Shown: piece by piece, positions 55,968 through 64,000 of the stretch
How positions within the stretch are numbered: position 1 is the stretch's first letter
Layout of the letters: each line of letters starts with the position of its first letter
Assembly: GCF_011369485.1 (NCBI RefSeq)
Contig: NZ_VXCA01000018.1
Location: 1-64,000 of the forward strand
DNA from: Pseudomonas atagonensis
GTDB taxonomy: Bacteria; Pseudomonadota; Gammaproteobacteria; Pseudomonadales; Pseudomonadaceae
Direction: 5' to 3'
DNA length: 64,000 nt
Notes under the pieces: model-generated
What the model was told of the DNA's origin: nothing
What the model saw: the letters and a program-made list of their open reading frames with translations, nothing else
The model's database searches: none
Translations under genes and position numbers: made by a program

Positions 55968-56618
55968 ATGGCCACATACGACATCCTGATTGCCGATGAT
56001 CACCCACTGTTTCGCAGTGCCCTGCATCAAGCCGTGACCCTGGGCCTCGGTCCGGATGTACGCCTGGTGGAAGTGGCGAGCATCGCCGAACTGGAAGCGC
56101 GTCTGACTGAAAAGGCTGACTGGGATCTGGTATTGCTGGATCTGAACATGCCCGGCGCTTTCGGGTTTTCCGGGCTGGTGATGTTGCGCGGGCAATACCC
56201 GCAGATTCCCGTGGTAATGGTTTCGGCGCAGGAAGAAGCTTCGGTGATGGTCAAGTCTCGTGAATTTGGCGCCAGTGGTTTCATTCCCAAGTCCAGCGAC
56301 CTGAGCGTGATTCAGGAAGCGGTGCGAAAAGTACTCGATGGCGATGTGTTCTGGCCGCCGCAAGCGTTTGAAGCGGTCGCTGTTTCCGACGAAGCCAAAG
56401 CCGCCAGCGATGGCCTGGCCAGCCTGACGCCGCAGCAGTTCCGCGTGTTGACCATGGTCTGCGAAGGCCTGCTGAACAAGCAGATTGCTTACGAGTTGAG
56501 CGTGTCGGAAGCGACCATCAAAGCTCACGTCACGGCGATCTTTCGCAAGCTGAATGTGCGCACCCGCACCCAGGCTGCACTGCTCCTGCAACAACTTGAG
56601 TCAATTCCGAGCCAATAA
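55968..56618 (+). CDS. erdR: LuxR-type response regulator ErdR
   Basis: The 216-residue protein has a receiver domain (LIADDHPLFRSAL; phosphoacceptor Asp58 in LLDLNMPG; Lys in PKSSD) and a LuxR/NarL helix-turn-helix (about residues 148-210, LTPQQFRVLTMVCEGLLNKQ, VSEATIKAHVTAIFRKLNVR). The adjacency erdR-dgkA matches PA3604-PA3603, where ErdR takes part in control of ethanol and acetate/carbon metabolism. No sensor kinase is nearby. Confidence 0.82.
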   Translation: MATYDILIADDHPLFRSALHQAVTLGLGPDVRLVEVASIAELEARLTEKADWDLVLLDLNMPGAFGFSGLVMLRGQYPQIPVVMVSAQEEASVMVKSREFGASGFIPKSSDLSVIQEAVRKVLDGDVFWPPQAFEAVAVSDEAKAASDGLASLTPQQFRVLTMVCEGLLNKQIAYELSVSEATIKAHVTAIFRKLNVRTRTQAALLLQQLESIPSQ

Positions 56619-56692
56619 TGGCTGGCGTCTTCACGCTTTTTTGACTTTTGTTGATCTAGCTTTCCCACTCCTTTTTGGTTGGTTTCTACTTT

Positions 56693-57055
56693 ATGTCACC
56701 TTTCAAGGGCCAGACCGGCCTGAAACGTATCCTCAACGCCTCCGGTTATTCGCTGGACGGCCTGCGCGCAGCCTTCACCGGCGAAGCCGCGTTCCGTCAA
56801 TTGGTACTGCTGAACGTGGTGCTGATTCCGCTGACGTTCTTCCTGAATGTCAGCCGGGTCGAGCAGGCGCTGCTGATCGCCGTATGTTTGCTGGCGCTGA
56901 TCGTCGAGTTGCTGAACTCGGCAGTGGAAGCGGCCATTGACCGCATCTCGCTGGAATTGCACCCATTGTCAAAGAACGCCAAAGACATGGGCAGCGCCGC
57001 GCAATTCGTCGCGCTGAGCATGATCGCGCTGGTGTGGGCGGTGATTCTGCTTTAA
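56693..57055 (+). CDS. dgkA: Diacylglycerol kinase (prokaryotic, integral membrane)
   Basis: The 120-residue inner-membrane enzyme recycles diacylglycerol to phosphatidic acid. Three hydrophobic segments follow an amphipathic start (SPFKGQTGLKRILNASGYSL). The active-site segment is ELLNSAVEAAIDRISLELHP followed by KNAKDMGSAAQ. The ATG at 56693 is chosen by family start; it ends 4 nt into the convergent finR. Confidence 0.92.
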   Translation: MSPFKGQTGLKRILNASGYSLDGLRAAFTGEAAFRQLVLLNVVLIPLTFFLNVSRVEQALLIAVCLLALIVELLNSAVEAAIDRISLELHPLSKNAKDMGSAAQFVALSMIALVWAVILL

Positions 57056-57978
57056 GCGATGCTGGGCAGAACGATCTCGTCGCTGCGCTGCACCCCGGCG
57101 GTGAAAGCGCGGCAAAGATCGAGAAACTCGCGCATGGCCGAGGTCTGGTATTTCTGCTTGTGCCAGATGAAATAGAACTGTCGCGCCAGATCCAGATCCG
57201 GTGTTTCCACCGGCACCAGACTGCCGCGACGGAACGCGTCACGCAGGGCAAGGCGTGAGATGCAACCAATCCCCAGTCCCGATTCCACCGCGCGTTTGAT
57301 CGCTTCGGTGTGCTCCAGCTCCAGACGGATATTCAGCGCACTGCGATGGTGACGCATGGCCTGATCGAAGGTCAGGCGCGTGCCGGAGCCTTGTTCGCGT
57401 AGAATCCACGCTTCGTGAGTCAGCTCTTCCATGGTCGCGCTGCCGCGTTTGGCCAGTGGGTGCTGTGGGGCGCAGAACACCACCAGTTCATCCTCGACCC
57501 AGCTCTGCACTTCGATGTCCGGGTGGCTGCAATCGCCTTCGATTAGACCCAGATCAATTTCGTAGTGGGCGACTTGTTGCACGATATTGGCAGTGTTCTG
57601 TACGTGCAGCTTCACCTGGCTTTCCGGGTGGCGCTGCATGAAACCGCCGATCAGCAGGGTCGCCAGATAGTTGCCGATAGTCAGGGTTGCGCCCACCGAC
57701 AGCGAGCCGAAACCGGATTTGCCGTTGAGCAGGTCTTCGATTTCCTTGGCCTGATCGAGCAGCGCGACCGCCTGCGGCAACAGTTGTTTGCCCAGGGCGT
57801 TGAGGCTCAGCCGTTTGCCGGCGCGGTCGAACAACTGGCAACTGCACTGGCGCTCAAGCTCGGTGATAGAGGTGCTGGCCGCCGATTGCGAGAGGTTGAG
57901 CAGACCCGCAGCACGGGATACGCTTTCCTGCTGGGCGACGGCGACGAAGACTTGCAGTTGACGGAGAGTAAATCGCAT
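57052..57978 (-). CDS. finR: LysR-family regulator FinR
   Basis: The 308-residue LysR-type regulator (MRFTLRQLQVFVAVAQQESV; helix-turn-helix about 3-62) lies divergent to fpr. In P. putida FinR is needed for induction of the ferredoxin-NADP reductase gene by superoxide generators. The start at 57978 gives the conserved N-terminus; a longer frame to 58053 has no conserved residues. Confidence 0.88.
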   Translation of the reverse strand: MRFTLRQLQVFVAVAQQESVSRAAGLLNLSQSAASTSITELERQCSCQLFDRAGKRLSLNALGKQLLPQAVALLDQAKEIEDLLNGKSGFGSLSVGATLTIGNYLATLLIGGFMQRHPESQVKLHVQNTANIVQQVAHYEIDLGLIEGDCSHPDIEVQSWVEDELVVFCAPQHPLAKRGSATMEELTHEAWILREQGSGTRLTFDQAMRHHRSALNIRLELEHTEAIKRAVESGLGIGCISRLALRDAFRRGSLVPVETPDLDLARQFYFIWHKQKYQTSAMREFLDLCRAFTAGVQRSDEIVLPSIA

Positions 57979-58111
57979 ATCGATATAACCGATAACCCTT
58001 ATCTTAATAATCCAGTTAACAGATATTGTCGTCGCTATTAGAATGCGATGCAATTGCGCACCGTCAGCTTTAAAAGCCCGCGCAGACCCAATATCCAGGA
58101 GTCAAACGTAC
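57979..58111. promoter_or_regulatory. Divergent finR/fpr control region
   Basis: This AT-rich 133-bp spacer includes AATAACCGATAACC-type sequence on the finR side (ATCGATATAACCGATAAC, 57979-57996). AGGAG at 58096 serves fpr. A FinR binding site is expected here. Confidence 0.45.
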
Positions 58112-58891
58112 ATGAGCAACATGAACCACGAGCGTGTCCTCAGTGTTCATCACTGGAACGACACTCTGTTCAGCTTCAAGTGCACCCGCGATCCGGGCCT
58201 GCGCTTCGAGAACGGTCAGTTCGTGATGATCGGCCTGCAACAGCCCAACGGCCGCCCGCTTATGCGCGCTTACTCGATCGCCAGCCCGAACTGGGAAGAG
58301 CATCTGGAATTCTTCAGCATCAAGGTGCAGGACGGTCCGCTGACCTCGCAACTGCAGCACCTGAAGGAAGGCGACGAAATCATCATCTCGAAGAAGCCTA
58401 CCGGTACGCTGGTTCTCGACGACCTGAACCCGGGCAAGCACTTGTACCTGCTGAGCACCGGCACCGGTCTGGCGCCGTTCATGAGCGTGATCCAAGACCC
58501 GGAAACCTACGAGCGCTTCGAGAAAGTGATCCTGGTGCACGGCGTGCGTTACGTCAACGAAGTCGCCTACCGCGAATTCATCACCGAGCACCTGCCGCAG
58601 AACGAGTTCTTCGGCGAAGCGCTGCGTGACAAGCTGATCTACTACCCGACCGTGACCCGCGAACCGTTCGAAAATCAGGGTCGTCTGACCGACCTGATGC
58701 GCAGCGGCAAGCTGTTCAGCGACATCGGCCTGCCACCGATCAACCCGCAGGACGACCGCGCGATGATCTGCGGCAGCCCGAGCATGCTCGACGAGACCAG
58801 CGAAGTGCTCGACAGCTTCGGCCTGAAGATCTCGGCGCGGATGCGCGAGCCGGGGGATTACCTGATCGAGCGTGCGTTCGTCGAGAAATAA
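58112..58891 (+). CDS. fpr: Ferredoxin--NADP(+) reductase
   Basis: The 259-residue FAD enzyme transfers electrons between NADPH and ferredoxin/flavodoxin for Fe-S repair and oxidative stress defence. The FAD-binding motif RAYSIASPNWEE, the NADP motif STGTGLAPFMSVI and the C-terminal CGSPSMLDE are all visible. The start MSNMNHERV at 58112 follows AGGAG. It is regulated by the divergent finR. Confidence 0.95.
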   Translation: MSNMNHERVLSVHHWNDTLFSFKCTRDPGLRFENGQFVMIGLQQPNGRPLMRAYSIASPNWEEHLEFFSIKVQDGPLTSQLQHLKEGDEIIISKKPTGTLVLDDLNPGKHLYLLSTGTGLAPFMSVIQDPETYERFEKVILVHGVRYVNEVAYREFITEHLPQNEFFGEALRDKLIYYPTVTREPFENQGRLTDLMRSGKLFSDIGLPPINPQDDRAMICGSPSMLDETSEVLDSFGLKISARMREPGDYLIERAFVEK

Positions 58892-58909
58892 TTCCGACGA
58901 TGCCAATAG

Positions 58910-58948
58910 AAAAGCCCGCGTTGCCTGAGAAGGCAACGCGGGCTTTTT
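58910..58948. terminator. Bidirectional terminator between fpr and trmO
   Basis: AAAAGCCCGCGTTGCCT pairs perfectly with AGGCAACGCGGGCTTTT around a GAGA loop. Confidence 0.92.
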
Positions 58949-58960
58949 CGTTTCCGGGAT

Positions 58961-59659
58961 TTACTCAGCGGCGGAAATCACTTCCAGCACGCGGATCTGC
59001 TCGGGCGTCGGGTAATGCCAGCGCACATCCAGATCCCAGAACTGAGCGCCATATTCGCGTTCAGGCACGGGCGTCTGATAGGCCGGACGCGGATCCTGCG
59101 CCAGGCACTGTTCGATCAACTCGACCAACGGCTCGTCAAGGCGCTGAGCATGTGTGTGCGCTTGTTGCAGCGCCGAGTCCGTCCACTGCACGACAATCAG
59201 TTGCGGCGCGGCGCTGGCGATGCTGTTGGAGGCTTCTGGAATGATGTCGGCGTAAGGCACGTAAGGTTTGATATCGAGAATCGGCGTACCGTCCAGCAGG
59301 TCGATGCCGGAGATAAACAGGCGATTGGCCTCGACCTTGTCCAGCTTCACCACCGACTGGCCGATGCCGTTTGGCCGGTGCGTGGCGCGGGTGGCGAACA
59401 CGCCCATGGACTTGTTACCGCCGAGGCGCGGAGGGCGGACCTTCAGTCGCGGCTTGTCTTCCAGCGACTGATGAAACAGGAACAGCAGCCAGACATGACT
59501 GACCTGTTCCAGACCTTGCACCGCGTCTCCCTGATCGAACGGCGCCACCAGTTCCAGCACACCGCGGGCGGCGGGGGCCAGTTGCGGCTGGCGCGGGATG
59601 GCGAACTTCTCCTTGAAGCAGGAGCGGACGAAGCCGATAGGGGAGACGCTGTAAGTCAT
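58961..59659 (-). CDS. trmO: tRNA (t6A37)-N6-methyltransferase TrmO
   Basis: TrmO methylates N6-threonylcarbamoyladenosine at position 37 of tRNA-Thr. The 232-residue UPF0066/TsaA-fold protein has SPIGFVRSCFKEKFAIPRQP, FATRATHRPNGIGQSVV and GTPILDIKPYVPYAD. The ATG at 59659 starts MTYSVSPIGF; a second ATG three codons upstream (59668) cannot be excluded. Confidence 0.9.
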   Translation of the reverse strand: MTYSVSPIGFVRSCFKEKFAIPRQPQLAPAARGVLELVAPFDQGDAVQGLEQVSHVWLLFLFHQSLEDKPRLKVRPPRLGGNKSMGVFATRATHRPNGIGQSVVKLDKVEANRLFISGIDLLDGTPILDIKPYVPYADIIPEASNSIASAAPQLIVVQWTDSALQQAHTHAQRLDEPLVELIEQCLAQDPRPAYQTPVPEREYGAQFWDLDVRWHYPTPEQIRVLEVISAAE

Positions 59660-59733
59660 GGTGTGCATTCGAAGCGGAGCGGGGTGGGCATGATAACCCG
59701 TCAGCTCCCAATTCTGGTGGTGGCAGGTCGGAC

Positions 59734-59829
59734 GCCATCGCGAGCAGGCTCACTCCTACAGGTGATTTCAGCGAACACAGATTTTGTGTCCACCGACGTC
59801 TCTGTAGGAGTGAGCCTGCTCGCGATGGC
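59734..59829. repeat. Perfect REP doublet between trmO and rhlG
   Basis: GCCATCGCGAGCAGGCTCAC plus TCCTACAG (59734-59761) has a perfect 28-bp inverted copy at 59802-59829 with a 40-bp spacer. It is a REP subtype distinct from those at 6885 and 29516 (CAGGCTCACTCC core). Confidence 0.88.
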
Positions 59830-59842
59830 CGCACCGCCGATT

Positions 59843-60613
59843 TCAGAGGCTGAACCCTCCATCCAGCGGGATGATATTCCCGGTCATATACGCCCCGGCG
59901 GTACTGGCCAGACTGATCGCCAGCGCCGCCATTTCTTCCTCGCGCCCCCAGCGTTTCATTGGGATCAGCGCCGTATCCTCGGCCAATGCTTGCTGATCAT
60001 TGCCGATATGCTGAGTCATCTTGCTCGGAAAGCGCCCGGGTGCGATGACGTTGACGTTGATGTGCTGGCTCACCAGCTCCCGGGCGAGAATTCGCGACAA
60101 CTGATGCAGGGCAGCTTTGCTCGGGCCATAGGCATAGGCCTGTTCGCCAAAGGACGAAATCCCTGCCACCGAACCGATGTTGATAATCCGCGCCGGATTC
60201 GCCGCCGAGCCGGCCTTGCGCAGCAGTGGCAGAAACTGCTGGATGCAGGTGAACACGGAGGTCACGTTGAGCTGCATGACTTTCTCCCAGCCCTTGACCG
60301 GGTAACTCTCCAGCGGCGCACCCCACGTGGTGCCGGCGTTGTTCACCAGAATGTCCAGATGGGTGATCTGCTCGCCCAAGCGCGCAGCCAGCTCCTGTAC
60401 ACCTTCTTCGGTCGCCAGATTCGCCGCCACGCCGTGGCAAATGCCCAGAACACTGAGTTCTTCGGCCGTCTGATGGCAGGCCTCCGCGTCGCGCGAGCAC
60501 ACATAAACACGCGCACCAGCCTCAACATAGGCCTTGGCGATCATTTTGCCGATACCACGGGTGCCGCCGGTCACCAGAGCGATGCGGCCTTGCAGGGAGA
60601 AATACGGGAGCAT
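59843..60613 (-). CDS. rhlG: RhlG-like short-chain dehydrogenase (beta-ketoacyl reductase)
   Basis: The 256-residue short-chain dehydrogenase has cofactor motif TGGTRGIGKMIAKAY, NNAG, and the catalytic Ser...Tyr-x-x-x-Lys (SVAGISSFGEQAYAYGPSKA). Residues such as MLPYFSLQGRIALVTGG and LESYPVKGWEKVMQLNVTSV closely resemble RhlG of P. aeruginosa, an NADPH-dependent ketoacyl reductase. Its link to rhamnolipid synthesis is debated, and no rhamnolipid genes occur here. Confidence 0.82.
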   Translation of the reverse strand: MLPYFSLQGRIALVTGGTRGIGKMIAKAYVEAGARVYVCSRDAEACHQTAEELSVLGICHGVAANLATEEGVQELAARLGEQITHLDILVNNAGTTWGAPLESYPVKGWEKVMQLNVTSVFTCIQQFLPLLRKAGSAANPARIINIGSVAGISSFGEQAYAYGPSKAALHQLSRILARELVSQHINVNVIAPGRFPSKMTQHIGNDQQALAEDTALIPMKRWGREEEMAALAISLASTAGAYMTGNIIPLDGGFSL

Positions 60614-60741
60614 GGCGAGTCCTGAGGATTAGGGATCAGTACACCCTAGTCGTCAGCCGCGAAAAGCGGAGCCACTATTTTTGCAGGGAATGAGCGGTCA
60701 TGCGCTGCGGCGGCGACCATCAGTCGCCGCCGCAAAAGGGA

Positions 60742-61212
60742 TCAGGCGACGCGAACGCGCAGGGTCAGACCCTTGAGGAAATTACGCAGTAACTGGTCGC
60801 CGCACGGACGATAGTTGGTGTGGCCGACCTTGCGGAACAGCGCGCTCAGCTCAGGCTTGGACACCGGGAACTCGGCAGCCTTGAGGATCGCGTGCATGTC
60901 GTCTTCTTTCAATTCGAAGGCCACGCGCAGCTTTTTCAGGATGATGTTGTTGGTCACCGGCACTTCGATTGGCTGCGGCGGACGGCTTTCGTCCTTGCCA
61001 CGCTTGAAGATCACCAGACCGTCGAGGAAGTGCGCGATGACTTCGTCGGGGCAGCGGACGAAACCTTCTTCGTCTTCTTCTTTCTTGTCGAGCCAGGTGA
61101 TCACGTCGGCGAGCGTGACGTCCATGCCGCCAAGTTTGATGATCTCGACGACTTTCTTGTCGCTGATGTCGAGCATGTAGCGCACGCTGCGCAATACGTC
61201 GTTGTGAATCAT
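60742..61212 (-). CDS. DUF1456 (YehS-like) protein
   Basis: The 156-residue product carries two copies of the DUF1456 motif (NDVLRSVRYMLDISDKKVVE and NNIILKKLRVAFELKEDDMH), each followed by a second element (WLDKKEEDEEGFVRC, LSALFRKVGHTNYRPC). The function is unknown. The ATG at 61212 follows AGGA; the upstream frame is low-complexity. Confidence 0.88.
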   Translation of the reverse strand: MIHNDVLRSVRYMLDISDKKVVEIIKLGGMDVTLADVITWLDKKEEDEEGFVRCPDEVIAHFLDGLVIFKRGKDESRPPQPIEVPVTNNIILKKLRVAFELKEDDMHAILKAAEFPVSKPELSALFRKVGHTNYRPCGDQLLRNFLKGLTLRVRVA

Positions 61213-61282
61213 GTCGGTAATCCTGATGCGTTGTGGGCAGCGCGCCGGCGCGCTGCCGAAATGTGTGGCGGCAGTGGAAGCC

Positions 61283-61993
61283 TTAGAACTTCTCTTTGCC
61301 GGACAGGTAGCGCCATTGGCCGACCGGGACCTTGCCGATCGAGACGCCGCCGATGCGGATACGGCGGATGCCGACAACCTTGAGGCCAACCGCTTCGCAG
61401 AACTGGGCGATGATCCCCGGCTGCGGATTCTTCATAGCGAAGCGCAGGCGGTTTTCGTTCTGCCAACTGGCTTTGACCGGCGGCAGCTCCTTGCCCTTGT
61501 GGGTCAGGCCGTGCTGCAAGCGGTTGAGGCCGTGGGCAACCATATCGCCTTCGACCTCGACCACGTATTCCTGCTCGATCTTGGCGGCGTCAGCGGTGAG
61601 CTTGCGCAGGATCTTCCAGTCCTGGGTGAACACCAGCAGACCGCTGGCCTTGGCTTGCAGGTCGGCACTGGCGGTCAGGCGCAGGAAATGTCCGCGCAAG
61701 GGGCGTTTGCTGAAACGGTGTTCTTCGCTGAGGGTGTCGGCGCTCAGCGACTGCATGGCGCTTTCAACGTCCATGCCGGCCGGCACGTTGAGCAGGATGG
61801 TCACCGGCTCCGGCGCGGTGGCCTTGGCGTCCTTGTCGAGCTCGACTTTCTGGTCGCCGACCTTGAATTGCGGCTCGTCGATGACTTCGCCGTCCACGGT
61901 GACCCAGCCGCCCTCGATGAACAGCTCGGCCTCGCGGCGGGAGCAACCCACCAGTTCGATGAGGCGTTTGGAGAGGCGAATCGGGTCAGTCAT
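61283..61993 (-). CDS. S4-domain pseudouridine synthase homologue with degenerate active site
   Basis: The 236-residue protein has an N-terminal S4 RNA-binding domain (RLSKRLIELVGCSRREAELF) and an RsuA/RluF-type fold (about 75-230, QEYVVEVEGDM, VGIRRIRIGGVSIG). Where active enzymes have R-L-D-x-x-T/S-x-G-L-L, this protein has DLQAKASGLLVFT, so the catalytic Asp aligns with Gln. Annotation as an active rRNA pseudouridine synthase is therefore doubtful; an RNA-binding role is possible. The start at 61993 is MTDPIRLSK. Confidence 0.85.
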   Translation of the reverse strand: MTDPIRLSKRLIELVGCSRREAELFIEGGWVTVDGEVIDEPQFKVGDQKVELDKDAKATAPEPVTILLNVPAGMDVESAMQSLSADTLSEEHRFSKRPLRGHFLRLTASADLQAKASGLLVFTQDWKILRKLTADAAKIEQEYVVEVEGDMVAHGLNRLQHGLTHKGKELPPVKASWQNENRLRFAMKNPQPGIIAQFCEAVGLKVVGIRRIRIGGVSIGKVPVGQWRYLSGKEKF

Positions 61994-62075
61994 GACAGGG
62001 CCGTAACAAAAAAGGGGTGGGCATTGTACCTGTGTGGCGCCGGTTAATCGCGATTGCATTTGTACCGTGTGGCTT

Positions 62076-62549
62076 TTAGCCGCGTACGGCGCGCTGTTCC
62101 GGCTGTTTCAGACGCATGTGCAGCAATGGATAGGGCTGGCCCATGCCGTCTACTTCCGACCGCCCGATCACCTCGAACCCCTGCTTGAAGTAGAAACCCA
62201 GGGCTTGCGGGTTTTGTTCGTTGACGTCCAGTTCATCGGCGTTCAGGTGCTGCATCGCGTAATTGAGCAGCTTCTTGCCTAGCCCCTGACCGCGATGCTC
62301 GGGATCGATGAACAGCATTTCGATCTTGCCTGCCGCCACGCCGGCAAAACCGGTGATGCGTTGTTCGCGATCCTTGGTGCAGATCAGCATCACGGCATCC
62401 AGATAGCGGGTCAGCACCAGGTTGCGCAGCAGTTCGATATAACTGTCCGGCAGAAAATCATGGGTCGCGCGAACCGAGGCCTCCCAGACCCGGGTCAGTT
62501 CCTGGTAATCACTGAGTTTCGGTGTGTGGATGACCGAATGGTGACGCAT
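62076..62549 (-). CDS. GNAT-family N-acetyltransferase
   Basis: The 157-residue acetyltransferase has acetyl-CoA binding motif A (IEMLFIDPEHRGQGLGKKLL) and motif B (VNEQNPQALGFYFKQGFEVI). YjaB-like in arrangement; the substrate is unknown. The ATG at 62549 is preferred for the GAGG upstream; an ATG at 62570 is also in frame. Confidence 0.88.
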   Translation of the reverse strand: MRHHSVIHTPKLSDYQELTRVWEASVRATHDFLPDSYIELLRNLVLTRYLDAVMLICTKDREQRITGFAGVAAGKIEMLFIDPEHRGQGLGKKLLNYAMQHLNADELDVNEQNPQALGFYFKQGFEVIGRSEVDGMGQPYPLLHMRLKQPEQRAVRG

Positions 62550-62608
62550 GCCCGATAGCCTCTTTGTCATTGATAAGGGGAGTCCTTCCCCTCACAAACG
62601 ATAGCCGT

Positions 62609-62647
62609 AAAAAAGCCCCGCATCTCGTAAAAAGAGCGGGGCTTTTT
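62609..62647. terminator. Hairpin terminator upstream of the GNAT gene
   Basis: AAAAGCCCCGC (62611-62621) pairs with GCGGGGCTTTT (62635-62645). It lies between the GNAT start and rimO stop, and its A/T symmetry allows both directions. It is not placed to end either flanking coding sequence directly. Confidence 0.6.
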
Positions 62648-62691
62648 GAATTTGTTACGGTGTCTGGCTGGATACATCTGTCGCCAGCAAG

Positions 62692-62880
62692 ATCTCTCCC
62701 CCTCACCCCAACCCTCTCCCCCAAGGGGGCGAGGGGGAAGGGAGCTGATCTTCATGCTGTTCAAACCTGAGTTCAACCGGATAGCTCAGGTCGATGTACC
62801 TCGAAAGAACAACACGGTCAGCTCCCTCTCCCTACGGGCGGTCCGACGTTTCGGGAGGGCTGGGGTGAGGGGCTTTTGAC
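62692..62880. repeat. Inverted CCCTCACCCCAACCCTC-type repeat pair
   Basis: A left copy (62699-62728, CCCCTCACCCCAACCCTCTC) and a right copy in reverse (62855-62873, GAGGGCTGGGGTGAGGGG) bracket about 130 bp without a gene. These GA/CT-rich inverted repeats are common dispersed elements in proteobacterial intergenic regions. It follows the rimO stop on the minus strand. Confidence 0.7.
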
Positions 62881-62887
62881 GCTCAGA

Positions 62888-64000
62888 TCAGATCTGCTCA
62901 GCCCACAGATCATATTCGTCAGCGTCAGTAACCTTGCACCAGACCTTGTCGCCCGGCTTCAGATTGCTGCCGTTGTCGATAAACACGTTGCCGTCGATTT
63001 CCGGGGCGTCGAAGAAGCAGCGGCCCACTGCGCCTTGCTCGTCAACTTCGTCCACCAGCACTTCGATTTCACGGCCGATGCGCATTTGCAGGCGTGCCGA
63101 GCTGATCGCTTGCTGGTGAGCCATGAAGCGCTCCCAACGATCCTGTTTGACGTCGTCCGGCACGACTTCCAGATCCAGGTCATTGGCAGGCGCGCCATCC
63201 ACAGGCGAGTACTGGAAGCAGCCGACGCGGTCGAGCTGCGCTTCGGTCAGCCAGTTCAGCAGGTACTGGAAGTCTTCTTCGGTTTCGCCCGGGAAGCCGA
63301 CGATGAAGGTCGAACGGATGATCAGATCCGGGCAGATTTCGCGCCAGTTCTTGATCCGCGCCAGGGTCTTGTCTTCGAACGCCGGGCGTTTCATCGACTT
63401 CAACACTTTCGGGCTGGCGTGCTGGAACGGGATGTCCAGGTACGGCAGGATTTTGCCGGCGGCCATCAACGGGATCAGTTCGTCAACGTGCGGGTACGGG
63501 TAAACGTAGTGCAGACGAACCCAGACTCCGAGGGTGCTGAGCGCTTCGCAGAGTTCGGTCATGCGGGTTTTCACCGGCGCGCCATTCCAGAAACCGGTGC
63601 GGTATTTCACGTCAACGCCGTAGGCGCTGGTGTCTTGCGAGATCACCAGCAGCTCTTTCACGCCGGATTTGACCAGACGCTGGGCTTCGTCGAGCACATC
63701 GCCAACCGGACGGCTGACCAGTTTGCCGCGCATCGACGGGATGATGCAGAAGGAGCAGCTGTGGTTGCAGCCTTCGGAAATCTTCAGGTAGGCGTAGTGG
63801 CGCGGAGTCAGCTTGATGCCTTGCGGCGGCACCAGGTCGATCAGCGGGTTGTGATCCTGACGCGGCGGCACGACTTCGTGCACAGCGTTGACCACTTGCT
63901 CGTACTGCTGCGGGCCGGTCACGGCCAGCACGCTCGGGTGCACGTCGCGGATGTTGCCTTCTTCCACGCCCATGCAACCGGTCACGATGACCTTGCCGTT
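62888..64000 (-). CDS. rimO: Ribosomal protein uS12 methylthiotransferase RimO (5' end beyond the window)
   Basis: This radical-SAM enzyme methylthiolates Asp88 (E. coli D89) of ribosomal protein S12. The visible 370 residues include [17 protein letters not shown] from the N-terminal UPF0004 domain, the radical-[11 protein letters not shown] motif in [19 protein letters not shown], and the C-terminal TRAM domain ([20 protein letters not shown]). The frame is still open at 64000, so about 70 N-terminal residues are missing. Confidence 0.95.
   Translation of the reverse strand, partial: NGKVIVTGCMGVEEGNIRDVHPSVLAVTGPQQYEQVVNAVHEVVPPRQDHNPLIDLVPPQGIKLTPRHYAYLKISEGCNHSCSFCIIPSMRGKLVSRPVGDVLDEAQRLVKSGVKELLVISQDTSAYGVDVKYRTGFWNGAPVKTRMTELCEALSTLGVWVRLHYVYPYPHVDELIPLMAAGKILPYLDIPFQHASPKVLKSMKRPAFEDKTLARIKNWREICPDLIIRSTFIVGFPGETEEDFQYLLNWLTEAQLDRVGCFQYSPVDGAPANDLDLEVVPDDVKQDRWERFMAHQQAISSARLQMRIGREIEVLVDEVDEQGAVGRCFFDAPEIDGNVFIDNGSNLKPGDKVWCKVTDADEYDLWAEQI

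Noticed and set aside
62692..62880. CRISPR array
   Set aside because: Only two inverted GA/CT-rich copies exist, with no regular direct repeats or spacers and no cas genes.

Overview
The window is chromosomal DNA of a fluorescent Pseudomonas, most likely of the P. fluorescens group. The evidence is the gene order tilS-pyrG-kdsA-eno-ftsB-ispD, the ispF-truD-surE-pcm-nlpD-rpoS-rsmZ-fdxA block, a GacA-dependent rsmZ small RNA behind rpoS, Pseudomonas-type REP doublets (GCGAGCAAGC core), and a phage-tail locus lying between mutS and cinA-recA-recX. GC is high, and most gene junctions are tight or overlapping.

Left flank (1-16.4 kb). A cut-off IS110-type transposase end is followed by tRNA-lysidine synthase, CTP synthase, KDO8P synthase, enolase, the divisome protein FtsB and two enzymes of isoprenoid synthesis (IspD, IspF). 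Between these lies a glutathione-dependent formaldehyde detoxification pair (class III alcohol dehydrogenase and S-formylglutathione hydrolase) with a divergent LysR regulator. A 236-bp element bounded by inverted repeats sits between fghA and ispF. truD, surE, pcm, nlpD and rpoS follow, then rsmZ and convergent fdxA. mutS (minus strand) closes the flank.

Centre (19.2-50.5 kb). This is a double tailocin (headless phage-tail bacteriocin) locus. A self-cleaving XRE-S24 repressor faces a promoter carrying three ATGCATnnATGCAT-like operators. Downstream come a roughly 290-nt leader with an intrinsic terminator, a secreted DUF642 protein and a holin. Cluster 1 is a contractile tail in exact phage P2 / R-pyocin order (V, W, J, I, fibre, chaperone, sheath, tube, E/E', tape measure, U, X, D). 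Cluster 2 is a contractile tail in phage Mu order (gp37-gp48 equivalents), followed by three fibre/chaperone modules and a decayed fourth one. A single lysis set (GH19 endolysin, Rz, embedded Rz1) closes the locus. There are no capsid, portal, terminase, integrase or replication genes. Both clusters carry in-frame -1 slippery heptamers at the tail-chaperone genes (T_TTA_AAC and T_TTT_TTC), each leading into an otherwise start-less extension frame.

Right flank (50.5-64 kb). cinA/pncC, recA (with a LexA box) and recX adjoin the locus, so the RecA signal that should trigger the tailocin repressor is encoded next door. Then follow a LOG-family protein, an orphan ribbon-helix-helix-like protein, a QSregVF-like secreted protein, a DTW-domain enzyme, erdR, dgkA, the divergent pair finR/fpr, trmO, rhlG, a DUF1456 protein, a pseudouridine-synthase-like protein lacking its catalytic aspartate, a GNAT acetyltransferase, and rimO running off the right edge.

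Calls rest on reading the translated sequence and on family knowledge. No database search was run.
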